Assembly (NCBI GenBank): GCA_003215315.1
Contig: QCKO01000003.1
Span: forward strand, 62,001-126,000
Source: Prochlorococcus sp. AG-409-P19
GTDB lineage: Bacteria > Cyanobacteriota > Cyanobacteriia > PCC-6307 > Cyanobiaceae
DNA: 64,000 bases
Reading direction: 5' to 3'
Shown: one piece after another, positions 47,982 through 58,393 of the stretch
Position numbering within the stretch: position 1 is the first letter of the stretch
Layout: each line of letters opens with the position of its first letter
Notes under the pieces: generated by a model
The model's database searches: none
Seen by the model: only the letters and a program-made list of their open reading frames with translations
Told to the model about the DNA's origin: nothing
Position numbers and translations under genes: made by a program

Positions 47982-47988
47982 ACTTATT

Positions 47989-48168
47989 ATGTCTTGTGGA
48001 AATCCATTTAATCATCTACTAAATAATGTCAAAGGATCTTTCCTGAATCATGAGTTGTTTTCTACTTCCAAACCCAAATATGATGATGATATGATTGAGT
48101 GCATGCAATTTGGTATTTGCTCCTCTAATCCTCCTCGTCTAAAAGATATTCCGTATTTTCATTTTTAA
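47989..48168 (+). CDS. 59-residue cysteine-containing small protein
   Basis: ATG at 47989, TAA at 48166-48168, preceded by a perfect AGGAGG seven bases upstream, which is rare in this genome. Begins MSCGNPFNHLLNNVKGSF, has an acidic centre (YDDDMIECMQFGICSSNPP) and ends in aromatic/His (IPYFHF). Three cysteines, two of them spaced CMQFGIC. No signal peptide, no membrane helix, no double-glycine leader. No family known. Its strong translation site and structured leader argue for a real, regulated protein. Confidence 0.6.
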   Translation: MSCGNPFNHLLNNVKGSFLNHELFSTSKPKYDDDMIECMQFGICSSNPPRLKDIPYFHF

Positions 48169-48290
48169 CTAGTCATATTTAAATTTCAGAGAGCTTTTAA
48201 AAATAGGAGTAGCTATAAATCAAGTGGACGGCATATATTAGAAATTGATAGCGCATATAAGCTTAAATTTAGTGTAGGGAATATCCAAGA

Positions 48291-48860
48291 ATGAAACACT
48301 TATTACTTCCCCTTCTTTCTGCTTTTGTATTACCGATCAATGTAAAGGCTGAAGTATCAGAAGAGATTCACAAACGTTGCCTAGAAGCTAGAGATTACTC
48401 TGGTTGCGTAATGACGAATCAGGTAGAAACTCTTGGTGTCAAAAGAGAAATGACTGGTATTGGTGTAACACTCTTCCTGAATAGTGGTACTGCTGAATTA
48501 ACGATTCAATCAGTTCTTAAAAGCTCTCCTGCCAGTGATACCGGTATAGAATCGGGTGATGTAATCCTAAAGATAGATGGAAAGTCTACTAAAGGAATGG
48601 GTTTAAAGGAGGCAATTAAATTAATCAAAGGTCCTAAAGATAAACCAATCAAATTAGTCATTGGTAGAACTAACGAAAAAGGTAAAAGAAAAAAAATTGA
48701 GGTAAACTTGATTCGAGATACATTTGTTATTCCTGAAAGAGAATCTTTGAATCAATTAAACATAAGAGAATTTTTTAAGTATGGTTTTCCACGGGATCTA
48801 CAGACAATGAATTCACAAGGGAATTACCCTCTTGAGCCCAAAAAAAGAGCTATTCCCTAA
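48291..48860 (+). CDS. Exported single-PDZ-domain protein
   Basis: 189 aa. Signal peptide (LLLPLLSAFVLPINVKAE) is followed by the cysteine pair block RCLEARDYSGCVMTNQVE common in exported cyanobacterial proteins. A PDZ domain spans about 60-140: GIGVTLFLNSGT, DTGIESGDVILKIDGKSTKG, GPKDKPIKLVIGR. There is no protease domain, so it is a binding or chaperone-like PDZ protein, unlike DegP/CtpA which carry the domain next to a protease. ATG at 48291. Neighbour of the small-protein locus. Confidence 0.8.
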   Translation: MKHLLLPLLSAFVLPINVKAEVSEEIHKRCLEARDYSGCVMTNQVETLGVKREMTGIGVTLFLNSGTAELTIQSVLKSSPASDTGIESGDVILKIDGKSTKGMGLKEAIKLIKGPKDKPIKLVIGRTNEKGKRKKIEVNLIRDTFVIPERESLNQLNIREFFKYGFPRDLQTMNSQGNYPLEPKKRAIP

Positions 48861-49071
48861 TAATCAAATCTAATTCTATTGCTAACTTCATTTTGCACTA
48901 ATTAATAGAAAAGAATTTTGTTTAAGACTTATTAGTAATCTATCGGTATACCCAACTAATCAGTAGTAGCAACCGATCTTGGTCGTAGAGGCCGTATCTA
49001 ATTCTTCGGTTTGCATCATTTTGAATTCCAATAAGTCGAGTCAAAGTAGAACTGTCCTTTGCAAAAGCGTA

Positions 49072-49341
49072 ATGTATTCATCTTTATTTGACGCAGTATT
49101 CGCTGATTCTTTCTTCTCCCCTATGAGAACAGTTTATGTTGTCTCTGATAGTCAGCTAGAAGAAATCAAGCGAAACCAAAGAGAAGAAGAACTCGAGAAT
49201 ATCGAGACTTCTCGCAAGAGATTGGAAGAGAGTTATCAAGCTCGAGTCAAGGTGCTTGATGAGCGTGAGCACGAACTCCAAGAAGAAATCAAAGCGCTTG
49301 CTCCAGCTAAAAAAGAGAAAGAGAAAGTCACTGCTCAGTAA
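49072..49341 (+). CDS. Coiled-coil small protein
   Basis: 89 residues from the ATG at 49072 (longer frame to 48979 is less convincing). N-terminus YSSLFDAVFADSFFSPMRTV, then a VYVVSDSQLEEI block and a long charged coiled coil (EELENIETSRKRLEESYQAR, then EREHELQEEIKALAPAKKEK). No domain recognised. A strong terminator follows (49371-49394), so it is a real transcription unit end. I have seen related proteins in marine picocyanobacteria only as unknowns. Confidence 0.65.
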   Translation: MYSSLFDAVFADSFFSPMRTVYVVSDSQLEEIKRNQREEELENIETSRKRLEESYQARVKVLDEREHELQEEIKALAPAKKEKEKVTAQ

Positions 49342-49370
49342 ATACGGTCAGTGGATGAGAGACGATCATG

Positions 49371-49394
49371 AGGGGGCAATTTGCCCCCTTTTTT
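49371..49394 (+). terminator. Intrinsic terminator
   Basis: AGGGGGC (49371-49377) pairs with GCCCCCT (49383-49389), loop AATTT, followed by a run of T (49389-49394). Lies 30 bases after the coiled-coil gene's stop. It is the clearest factor-independent terminator in the window. The opposite gene ends one base further. Confidence 0.88.
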
Positions 49395-49775
49395 CTATTT
49401 CTTTCCCTCTGTAATGCGGAAATTCCAATTGGTATGAGGTGCTCGAATTGCTTTTAGCCTTTGATATTCATCAGATTCATAGCATTTGATAACTGCATCC
49501 TTCCCCTTTGGATGTCTTGCAATAACAGTTAGAGGACCACCATCTCCTTTCTTATTTCCTTCTCGAATATCTGTATTTTGATCAAGCACCAGGGTAGTAA
49601 ATCCACATTCTTTAGAGAATTGATTAATGTTTTGGAAATACTCTTTAGCGGCCTCTCTATTTTTTGTTGTTCCTGTAATGACTGCATAGCCGGCAGTTCC
49701 AGATTTAGGAAGTTGTGAACCGACTACAAGACCTATCGCTACAGCAGAAACTCCAACAATCGCAGTTGTTTTCAT
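49395..49775 (-). CDS. DUF1330-like exported/anchored small protein
   Basis: 126 aa from ATG at 49775. N-terminal hydrophobic segment (TTAIVGVSAVAIGLVVGSQL) is a signal anchor. The rest follows DUF1330 (dimeric alpha/beta barrel): GYAVITGTTKNREAAKEY, VIARHPKGKDAVIKCYESDE and YQRLKAIRAPHTN, ending RITEG. In such proteins the barrel binds a small ligand or flavin-free substrate. The combination with a membrane anchor is unusual. Divergent from the ABM-domain gene with 139 bases between. Confidence 0.68.
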   Translation of the reverse strand: MKTTAIVGVSAVAIGLVVGSQLPKSGTAGYAVITGTTKNREAAKEYFQNINQFSKECGFTTLVLDQNTDIREGNKKGDGGPLTVIARHPKGKDAVIKCYESDEYQRLKAIRAPHTNWNFRITEGKK

Positions 49776-49914
49776 TTTAATTTTCAAAACCTTTGAGAGA
49801 ATATCTAATTTCTAATTAACTGCCTAACTAATAATTGTTCTTGCTGACACACGGCCTTTAGAAACAAAAACTTTATAAGAGATAAGTAAAGTTTGTTTAA
49901 TTGGAATAAATTCA

Positions 49915-50301
49915 ATGGTATTCGGAGCTGAGACGCCTTTCATTCTTCTTGCTCGTATTCAAGTTAAGCCAGATAAAGTTCAGGAATATATATTGCTCGC
50001 CGCCAAAACTGATAAAGCAGTGAAGGATTCTGAACCAGGAATGTTACACCACACTTTTGATCAAGATCCTGAAAATCCTCTTTGTTTTGTTTGGTCCGAA
50101 GTTTATAAAAATGATGAGGCTTTCCTTACACATCTAGCAAATCCACTTGTAGGAGAATATTTACAAGGTCATGCAGAACTTGGCAATAATTTTACTGTCG
50201 AAGTTTATGGAACTGTTGGAGACAAATGTAAAACCGCTATGGAAGCGACTGGATTACCATTGAAAATTTTTGAAAGTAAAATTGGTTATAGTAGGCTCTA
50301 A
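49915..50301 (+). CDS. Antibiotic-biosynthesis-monooxygenase (ABM)-domain protein
   Basis: 128 aa with the ABM dimeric alpha/beta barrel: LLARIQVKPDKVQEYILLAA, SEPGMLHHTFDQDPENPLCF, VWSEVYKNDEAFLTHLAN and a region ending FTVEVYGTVG. Relatives include quinol monooxygenases such as YgiN, and haem-degrading IsdG-like proteins, so an oxygenase or quinol role is possible. An extra 30-residue C-terminus is not in the family core. ATG at 49915. Divergent from the DUF1330-like gene. Confidence 0.8.
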   Translation: MVFGAETPFILLARIQVKPDKVQEYILLAAKTDKAVKDSEPGMLHHTFDQDPENPLCFVWSEVYKNDEAFLTHLANPLVGEYLQGHAELGNNFTVEVYGTVGDKCKTAMEATGLPLKIFESKIGYSRL

Positions 50302-50851
50302 TTCATAACTCCATACTTTTAGTTTCCTTTTGGCTGCCAATGGTTTAGGTCTGTATAACTGCACGACAGTTACGCATGTTCTTTTTGAGACTGGATAACC
50401 TGTTTGCAATGCTTTTGCTGTCTCATCTGGCTGATATTCGAAGCTGAAAAATAGTCAATATTGTCCAGTCGCAGTCCAATACCCAAAGAGATCAAAAATT
50501 TGAAGATATAGGCAAATCAAATTTTCAGGCTTACAAAAAAATATAAGTGCTTTAACAGCAATTATTGCTATTGATCTCACAAATAAGTAATCAAATCACA
50601 ATTAAACAGTTAAATATATTTCTTTCTCTGAAAATCTTTAAAAAATCATGATAAACCTTCAATAATTTAATTTTCCTTACCTGTAAGATTAGTCATCAAG
50701 AGGTTGTTGATATGTACATATATCACATGTCTATTTAATTGAATAACCTATAAAAGCTTCTAAATAAAGCCTTAGTGGGCACATTCTCTTCTCCTCATGA
50801 GTAATAGAAGGTTTATAGGTCACTAATTGTTTAAAAGCCAATGCTGACAAT
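50302..50851. other. Gene-poor region with short hairpins
   Basis: 550 bases without a convincing ORF. It holds TAACTG/CAGTTA around CACGA (50356-50372), GACTGGA (50389-50395) with TCCAGTC (50464-50470) enclosing 68 bases, and the 12-bp palindrome ATATGTACATAT (50710-50721). It could carry a small RNA between 50340 and 50480, but no promoter or T-tailed terminator is clear. Confidence 0.35.
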
Positions 50852-51028
50852 TCAATTCTCTATTGGCTGCCCCAATTCATCTCTTAATTTTCTGATTCTT
50901 TGTAGTAGTTTTAGCCTTCTACTTCTCGTTGTAGCTGAAAGAAAAATCCTTAAAGGAAGATAAATCAAGGTCATTGTTCCGGCTAAGCCAGCCATAAGAA
51001 CAAAAAATAAAGCCCCTGGATCATTCAT
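50852..51028 (-). CDS. Small membrane protein next to groEL
   Basis: 58 residues from ATG at 51028 (MNDPGALFFVLMAGLAGTMT...). One hydrophobic helix (FFVLMAGLAGTMTLIYLPL) followed by a basic, amphipathic helix (TTRSRRLKLLQRIRKLRDEL). The frame could start at 51118, but the first 30 residues look unlike the rest. Divergent from groEL. Conserved small protein of unknown function, I think, but unproven. Confidence 0.55.
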   Translation of the reverse strand: MNDPGALFFVLMAGLAGTMTLIYLPLRIFLSATTRSRRLKLLQRIRKLRDELGQPIEN

Positions 51029-51143
51029 ATCATGAACATAACTGCCTTCTGAACTAATTGGAAGAACAAAAGATAAATAATTCGGCTTTCCCCACTTATT
51101 GAAACTCCCCCGAAACAACTTTCTTGTGGGAAATTATGGTTAA

Positions 51144-52871
<1,728 letters not shown>

Positions 52872-52934
52872 TAAAAAAAGTATATTAAAATCAAACTTTA
52901 AGTGAACAAATTATAGGTACATTTAATAATCAAT

Positions 52935-53420
52935 CTAACCATATATCCATTTTTTCAAATAAGAATAATTTGGAAGAGGAGGAATTGGTATTAATTTAGG
53001 CACCTCATTTACTTTTATATTTTTTCTCACTTGAGAGTTCGTGAAAAGATTCTCATTATATTCATTACTTGGACTAACCTGTGTCACTTCAGGAAGTTTT
53101 CTATCCTCATTTAATTTATTATCTAAATTTTCTATTTCTTTTGTATCAACAGTAGACTTTGGTGTTCCTAAGTTTGAATCTGTAACTTTGATTAGCGGTT
53201 GATCTTTTGATAAGTTCATAACTTGAGGGATCTCACCTTTTATTTGTTCTTGATCAGATTGATCGCCAACATTTAATGTCTTTATTTCTTCCAAAGAAGG
53301 AAGGCTATCTACTCCAAACCTATGAGCCCATTGTCCTTTCAATAAAGAAAATAATTCTTTCTCATCTAATTTTAAAGCCTCAGCCATTTGACGTTGAAGC
53401 TCAACTTTGCGAAATTCCAC
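52935..53420 (-). CDS. Hypothetical protein, disordered tail
   Basis: 161 residues from a GTG at 53420. The first 40 are a helical domain (KVELQRQMAEALKLDEKELF plus SLLKGQWAHRFGVDSLPS). The rest is Ser/Asn/Asp-rich and looks unstructured, ending in PPLPNYSYLKKWIYG. No domain recognised. Convergent with groEL and just downstream of the ABC permease on the same strand, so possibly the end of that operon. Confidence 0.6.
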   Translation of the reverse strand: MEFRKVELQRQMAEALKLDEKELFSLLKGQWAHRFGVDSLPSLEEIKTLNVGDQSDQEQIKGEIPQVMNLSKDQPLIKVTDSNLGTPKSTVDTKEIENLDNKLNEDRKLPEVTQVSPSNEYNENLFTNSQVRKNIKVNEVPKLIPIPPLPNYSYLKKWIYG

Positions 53421-53449
53421 AAGAAAAATTGATTGTTGTGCTCACGATA

Positions 53450-54304
53450 TCAAGTCAATTTGCGATTTAAAAGTGGCCGCACCAAAAAAAACAATCCTAT
53501 TGTAAGAATCAATAAAGTAAATAAACATGTATAGCCTGTTAATTCTCCATATGGCGCATGAATGAGGACGGAATTCAAATCAAATGAATTTTCATAGGCT
53601 GATCTAATTGGTTCTATAGCAAATGTCAAAGGATTTATAGATGCAATCCAAGCCAACCACATAGGCATAAACGAAAGAGGGGCCAAAGCTGTGCTCGCAA
53701 AAAGCAACGGCAAATTAACTATAAAAATAACAGCAATCAGCTCTATATGCCCAGGCAAAAGGAAAGCCAATCCAAGACTTAATGCCGTAACAGCAAAAAC
53801 TAAAACCAATAAAGTAATAAAAACCAATAACAAGCCTGCAAAACCTGGCCATCCGTAACCTAAAAGTGCTGCCGCAGCCATAATCACAAAACTTTGAAGT
53901 AGACTTATTGAAGTTATATAAATAACAGAAGAAAAAATTATTGAACTTCTACTTATTAGAGGTGCAACCAAAAGTCGATTTAAGAATCCAAATTCCCTAT
54001 CAAACATTACTGGCAAGCCAGCATTAAGTGCTCCACTAAATGCAGTAAAAACTATTAGTCCTGCGCCAAGAAATTTCCCATAACTAACACCACCTGGAAG
54101 GAAATCAACTGGTGCATTAGAAAACAAAGCAGAAAATAATATAAGCCATATCAGAGGCTGAAGTATGCCTGCAACAAGAGTGGATGGACGGCGCATTAAC
54201 TGCAAAAAGAGTCTCTTAGTTAATGCATTGGTTTCAAGTAATAAATCCTGAAAGGAATTTATTGTGGAATGGTTATTTTCTTTTGAGGAATTTGAAGAGA
54301 TCAT
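53450..54304 (-). CDS. ABC-2 type exporter permease
   Basis: Membrane component of a drug/polysaccharide-type exporter: 284 aa with six hydrophobic helices. Start region TNALTKRLFLQLMRRPSTLV is the amphipathic lead helix, RPSTLVAGILQPLIWLILF and the later LVFAVTALSLGLAFLLPGHI match ABC-2 permeases of the daunorubicin/NodJ type. 47 bases after the ATPase gene. Substrate not known; location beside ctaB suggests a link with haem O/A or membrane assembly but this is only context. Confidence 0.87.
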   Translation of the reverse strand: MISSNSSKENNHSTINSFQDLLLETNALTKRLFLQLMRRPSTLVAGILQPLIWLILFSALFSNAPVDFLPGGVSYGKFLGAGLIVFTAFSGALNAGLPVMFDREFGFLNRLLVAPLISRSSIIFSSVIYITSISLLQSFVIMAAAALLGYGWPGFAGLLLVFITLLVLVFAVTALSLGLAFLLPGHIELIAVIFIVNLPLLFASTALAPLSFMPMWLAWIASINPLTFAIEPIRSAYENSFDLNSVLIHAPYGELTGYTCLFTLLILTIGLFFLVRPLLNRKLT

Positions 54305-54351
54305 GACATAATTCTTTGTATGTAAATAATTCAGAATGAGATCTACTTTAC

Positions 54352-55365
54352 CTATCTCATTGATTGCTTCTTTTCCAATTTCAAATCTCTTTTTCCCGCC
54401 AACTCAAGTTCTGCATCCATAAGCGTCTTACCAGTAGATTGTAAGTAAACATCATCTAAGCTAGGACGGCTATGAGAAAGTGCAAACACCTCAAAGTTCT
54501 CCTCATTAAGATGTTCCCTTAATCGAGGCAAAACATCTTCACTTTCAACGACAAGATTCAAGGAAAATCCTTGAGACTTGTTAATCACCACTTCGTAAAC
54601 ACCTTCAATATTTTTCAAAATACTTCTGACCAATAACGATTCTTCATCATCACTAAACTCGCGTACTCTTAGAACAACTCTATCCCCTCCAAGTTTCTTC
54701 TTAAGACTTTCAGGAGATCCAGAGGCAATTACACGACCGCAATCAATTATTGCCATTTCATCAGCAAGAGCATCAACCTCTTCTAAGTAATGGCTACTCA
54801 AAAGAATTGAAGTCCCTTGATTTCTAAGTTCTTTTAGTAATCCCCAGATAACTGATCGACTTTCAATATCCAATCCAACAGTTGGTTCATCCAATATTAA
54901 CAGGCTCGGGTTATGTAGTAAACCAGTAGCTAAATCAAGCCTTCTCTTCATTCCCCCAGAGTAAGAACCACATCTTCGATCTATCCAATCACCCATATCA
55001 AGTCTTTCAACAAGCTCTGATATCTTTTGCTCCTTGAAACTCCTTTTCAGGTGATATAAATCACCTTGCAACTGGAGCAATTCTTTACCTGTAAGAATCT
55101 TATCAATGGCAACCTCTTGAGCAACATACCCCACCTGTTGCCTTACCATTCTTGGGCTTAAAAGGGCATTCCGACCAGCAACCAGAACCTCGCCAGAGTC
55201 TGGCTCAAGCAACGTACAAATTATCCGTAATGTTGTGCTCTTTCCCGCACCATTAGGGCCAAGCAATCCATACAATTTACCTTTCGGTATCTGTAAATTA
55301 AGTCCTCTTAAGGCATCAATACCCCCATAAGACTTAAAAAGATCTTTAAGTTCAATGATAAACAT
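54352..55365 (-). CDS. ABC transporter ATP-binding protein (ABC-2 / DrrA type)
   Basis: ATPase that powers the permease next to it. Walker A LLGPNGAGKSTTLRII near residue 35, signature YSGGMKRRLDLATGL, Walker B LLILDEPTVGLD, H-loop ILLSSHYLEE. The C-terminal extension after residue 210 (CGRVIASGSPESLKKKLGGD, LSHSRPSLDDVYLQSTGKT) is that of the DrrA subfamily. 337 aa. ATG at 55365. About 100 bases downstream of ctaB on the same strand. Confidence 0.93.
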   Translation of the reverse strand: MFIIELKDLFKSYGGIDALRGLNLQIPKGKLYGLLGPNGAGKSTTLRIICTLLEPDSGEVLVAGRNALLSPRMVRQQVGYVAQEVAIDKILTGKELLQLQGDLYHLKRSFKEQKISELVERLDMGDWIDRRCGSYSGGMKRRLDLATGLLHNPSLLILDEPTVGLDIESRSVIWGLLKELRNQGTSILLSSHYLEEVDALADEMAIIDCGRVIASGSPESLKKKLGGDRVVLRVREFSDDEESLLVRSILKNIEGVYEVVINKSQGFSLNLVVESEDVLPRLREHLNEENFEVFALSHSRPSLDDVYLQSTGKTLMDAELELAGKRDLKLEKKQSMR

Positions 55366-55467
55366 TTCAAAAAGAAGACCTACTCATCAATAGAAATCAA
55401 TGAACCTAATTTAAGTACATGAATAATGAAATAAAGATATCAAGGTAAAAATTTTCTTTTTTAAATA

Positions 55468-56463
55468 TTAAAAGACATTAGTGGCAACTTCTCCAACCAA
55501 TGAAATCAACTGGTTATTAAACTCAACAGCCATTGGCAATCGACTGACGACAAGTAAAAAGCATACTCCAAACATATAAAGAATAGACCATCTAAAAAGT
55601 CCTTTAGCAACTTCAAGGTTTTCAGGATTTTGATTTAATTTTCCAATCATTTGAAGAAGCCTGCCATTGTAAGGGAGCAAAAGGATCACATAAAACAATC
55701 CTCCCTCAGGTAAAACAAAAGCACCTAGCATGCTTAAGAAAACTGTTAACCTACCGTAAACAGCAATAGCTTTTGCGGTAACAATAGGACCTCTAACAAC
55801 TGGCAGCATTGGGATTCCTACAGACCGATAGTCATCCTTCAATAAAATGGCCAAGGCCCAAAAATGAGCAGGGGTCCAAACCATTACCAACGCAAATAAC
55901 CACCAACCACCTAATCCAACGTGGCCTGTCGCAGCTGCTGCTCCTACCAAAGGAGGGATAGCACCCGCCACACCACCAAAAACAATATTTTGTGGAGTTC
56001 TAGTTTTCAACAAAGCTGTATATAAAAGAACGTAACTACACAAGCCAAGTAAAGACAATCCTGCTGCCAAGCAATTCACTCCACCTATCAACAAAACAGA
56101 TGCTGCAAGGGTACAAGATATAGCACCTGCAAAAACAGTATTAGGGGAGAGCTTTCCTGAAGGTAAAGCTCTCCCACTAGTTCGCTTCATTTGCTTATCG
56201 AGGTCCTGCTCCCAAAGACAATTCAGAGCGCCAGCAGCTGCTGCTGCCAAAGCACCACCACCAAGAGTGCACACAAGTCGAGGAGAAGGTAATGGCCAAC
56301 CTTCAGACAAAGCCATCCCTCCAATTGTTGTTGCCAACAGAAGAGGAATCAACCTAGGTTTTGCGACTTCTAGCCATGGAGGCAAATGAACCTTTTTACG
56401 TGAAGGGACGACATCGTCTCTAGTTAGAGTTTCGTTAAAGGTTTCTGAGGTTGAACTAACCAT
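55468..56463 (-). CDS. ctaB: Protohaem IX farnesyltransferase (haem O synthase)
   Basis: Converts haem B to haem O by farnesylation, needed for the oxidase haem A. UbiA-fold protein with the Asp site [20 protein letters not shown] and the second cluster [19 protein letters not shown]. About nine hydrophobic helices in 331 aa. Start ATG at 56463 overlaps the end of ctaA by eight bases. ctaA-ctaB is divergent from ctaC-D-E. Confidence 0.95.
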   Translation of the reverse strand: MVSSTSETFNETLTRDDVVPSRKKVHLPPWLEVAKPRLIPLLLATTIGGMALSEGWPLPSPRLVCTLGGGALAAAAAGALNCLWEQDLDKQMKRTSGRALPSGKLSPNTVFAGAISCTLAASVLLIGGVNCLAAGLSLLGLCSYVLLYTALLKTRTPQNIVFGGVAGAIPPLVGAAAATGHVGLGGWWLFALVMVWTPAHFWALAILLKDDYRSVGIPMLPVVRGPIVTAKAIAVYGRLTVFLSMLGAFVLPEGGLFYVILLLPYNGRLLQMIGKLNQNPENLEVAKGLFRWSILYMFGVCFLLVVSRLPMAVEFNNQLISLVGEVATNVF

Positions 56464-57382
56464 TACAAGTCTCCAAATTTGGTGAATCGATAGTTTCTAA
56501 TGTTCCAGATAGAACAACATTAGGTCCTTTAAAAATCAATGCAGAAATAGAAGCAATTAATAAAGCGGCCACAAGTTGATGAGCAATAACAAGTAAAGGT
56601 TCTGTCAAACCAACACTTATAGAAAATATTCCAAGAGTCACTTGAAGGGATATGAGTGCGACAACTCCAAGTAAATAAAGCCACAACTTACGCAGCCAAT
56701 GACTAAACAAAAAGCCACTGAAAACAAATATCAATACAAATAAAGTCACAGGAATGGCAGTGATCTTATGTAACTCAAGCAATTGACAAGAATCACCTAG
56801 GCGTAAGCATCTTTGAGCAGCCCAAGAAGTTGCCACCCTACTGCCCAAAAGAGATTGAATTATTAAAGAAATAAGCGAAAATACACCCAAGAGACGCCAC
56901 CAAATAGGTGCAAGAGAATCACTGGAAGAAAGCAATATCTGAGTTATCGCACTTATAGCTGCAACTAAAGTCAATGCAACAAGCAAATGGGCAATAACAA
57001 TAAAAGACGGTAATAAATCAAGGACTGTCAAAGCACCAAGTGCTCCTTGAATCCCTACCAAAACAACCAACCCTCCATAAGCCCAAGGGAGCCAGTTTTG
57101 TAATTGAGGTCTCCAATACAATGACAAGACAAACTGCACAAACAGAACTAATCCAATCAAGAAGGCATCTAATCGGTGAAACCATTCCAGAAAAACCTGT
57201 AAGTTCATTTGCTTCCCAGGCAATAAGGAACCAAAACATAGTGGCCAGTCAGGGCATGCCAAGCCAGCATCCATTACCCTTGTTGCACCTCCAATAACTA
57301 CAAGAGCAACTAAAGCAACTAGCAGGTGAGAGGAAAGCTGAGCGAGACGTAATTGAACAGGAGAGGGAAATAAAGTCTTCAC
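56456..57382 (-). CDS. ctaA: Haem A synthase (COX15/CtaA family)
   Basis: Oxidises haem O to haem A for cytochrome oxidase. N-terminal [20 protein letters not shown] is the family mark, [14 protein letters not shown] has the first His pair region, and HKITAIPVT and [10 protein letters not shown] the second. Eight helices predicted, 308 aa. GTG start at 57382. Divergent from ctaC with 172 bases between; eight-base overlap with ctaB. Cysteine pair ...[14 protein letters not shown] in the loop is typical. Confidence 0.94.
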   Translation of the reverse strand: MKTLFPSPVQLRLAQLSSHLLVALVALVVIGGATRVMDAGLACPDWPLCFGSLLPGKQMNLQVFLEWFHRLDAFLIGLVLFVQFVLSLYWRPQLQNWLPWAYGGLVVLVGIQGALGALTVLDLLPSFIVIAHLLVALTLVAAISAITQILLSSSDSLAPIWWRLLGVFSLISLIIQSLLGSRVATSWAAQRCLRLGDSCQLLELHKITAIPVTLFVLIFVFSGFLFSHWLRKLWLYLLGVVALISLQVTLGIFSISVGLTEPLLVIAHQLVAALLIASISALIFKGPNVVLSGTLETIDSPNLETCNG

Positions 57383-57554
57383 AAAGTCAAAAGCCCTTTA
57401 GAAAAAGGAGTTCATTTCTTAAGGTAGCGATTAGCAAGGCGACGTCACCTGAATTAGAGGACAGCAAGATATATGCATCAGCATAAAAATATTAATTTCA
57501 TCATGAATTAACAATCAATAAATACATAAAGCACTAGTTCTCCATAACCTAAAG

Positions 57555-58388
57555 TTGTTAATGGGCAGTTCCGTGCCAAAAACCTCAGCCATCTTGACCC
57601 TAATTATCAGCATATCGTTGGCTGTCTTAGGTGTTTGGATTGCTTACAACATAAAAATGCTGCCAATAGAGGCAAGCCAAAATTCTCCTGTTTACGATGA
57701 ATTATTTAAAGTCCTTTTTATAATCGGAACCATTTTATTCATTGGGATGGTTGCCATCGTTCTTTATAGTCTATTTCAATTTAGAAGACGTGCTGGTGAC
57801 GAAGGCGATGGGATACCACTAGAAGGGAATATATCTCTTGAGATTTTTTGGACTGCAATACCAGCCATAGTTATTTTATTTGTAGGCCTTTACAGCTATG
57901 ACATTTATGATCGCATGGGTGGAATGAGTCCTTTAATGCACCATGAAAATTCAAGCAATAGTAATCCTTTAGACCAAAAAATCTGGGGAGGGATAGGGTC
58001 CGATTCTATCGAATCATCGAATACAGATAATTCAATGGTTCTTCCTATAGAGTTAACAGCAATGCAATTTGCATTTATATTTCACTACCCAAAAGGAGAC
58101 ATAATTACTGGAGAATTACATGTTCCAGTAGGTAAAAAAGTGAGTCTCAAAATGGAATCAAAAGATGTTATTCATGCATTTTGGGTTCCGCAATTCAGAT
58201 TAAAACAAGACGTGATACCAGGTCAACCTACTGTTTTAAACTTTACTCCAACTAAAGCGGGTACCTACCCGATTGTTTGTGCCGAATTATGTGGTCCTTA
58301 TCATGGGGGGATGAGATCTAATGTAATAGTCGACGAGCTTAATGAGTACGATAATTGGTTCCAACAAAATGCAAAAGAAACCATTTAA
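57555..58388 (+). CDS. ctaC: Cytochrome c oxidase subunit II
   Basis: CuA-bearing subunit of the aa3-type oxidase. Two N-terminal membrane helices (ILTLIISISLAVLGVWIAY; FIIGTILFIGMVAIVLYSLF). The soluble domain has HAFWVPQFRLKQDVIPGQ and the CuA ligands CAELCGPYHGGM. 277 aa, somewhat long in the loop with GGIGSDSIESSNT. ATG at 57555. First gene of ctaC-D-E. Confidence 0.95.
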   Translation: MLMGSSVPKTSAILTLIISISLAVLGVWIAYNIKMLPIEASQNSPVYDELFKVLFIIGTILFIGMVAIVLYSLFQFRRRAGDEGDGIPLEGNISLEIFWTAIPAIVILFVGLYSYDIYDRMGGMSPLMHHENSSNSNPLDQKIWGGIGSDSIESSNTDNSMVLPIELTAMQFAFIFHYPKGDIITGELHVPVGKKVSLKMESKDVIHAFWVPQFRLKQDVIPGQPTVLNFTPTKAGTYPIVCAELCGPYHGGMRSNVIVDELNEYDNWFQQNAKETI

Positions 58389-58393
58389 ATGTT

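Larger units (their letters stand above)
47481..47988 (+). ncRNA. Structured leader or small RNA in front of the 59-aa ORF
   Basis: 508 bases without a gene. Hairpins in order: GGGTG/CACCC with TTTT (47707-47724), GGGAGG/CCTCCC (47796-47815), TATCAGAAC/GTTCTGATA (47886-47920), and the long GGGG-A-AGGCATTC/GAATGCCT-CCCC (47926-47966). Directly after comes AGGAGG (47976-47981) and the ATG at 47989. This density of perfect stems is unlike the rest of the window and points to an RNA leader, possibly also released as a small RNA. The promoter was not identified. Confidence 0.5.

Noticed and set aside
47989-48168. Lanthipeptide (prochlorosin) precursor
   Set aside because: The small Cys protein has no Nif11-type leader, no double-glycine cleavage site and few Ser/Thr next to Cys; no LanM gene is near.
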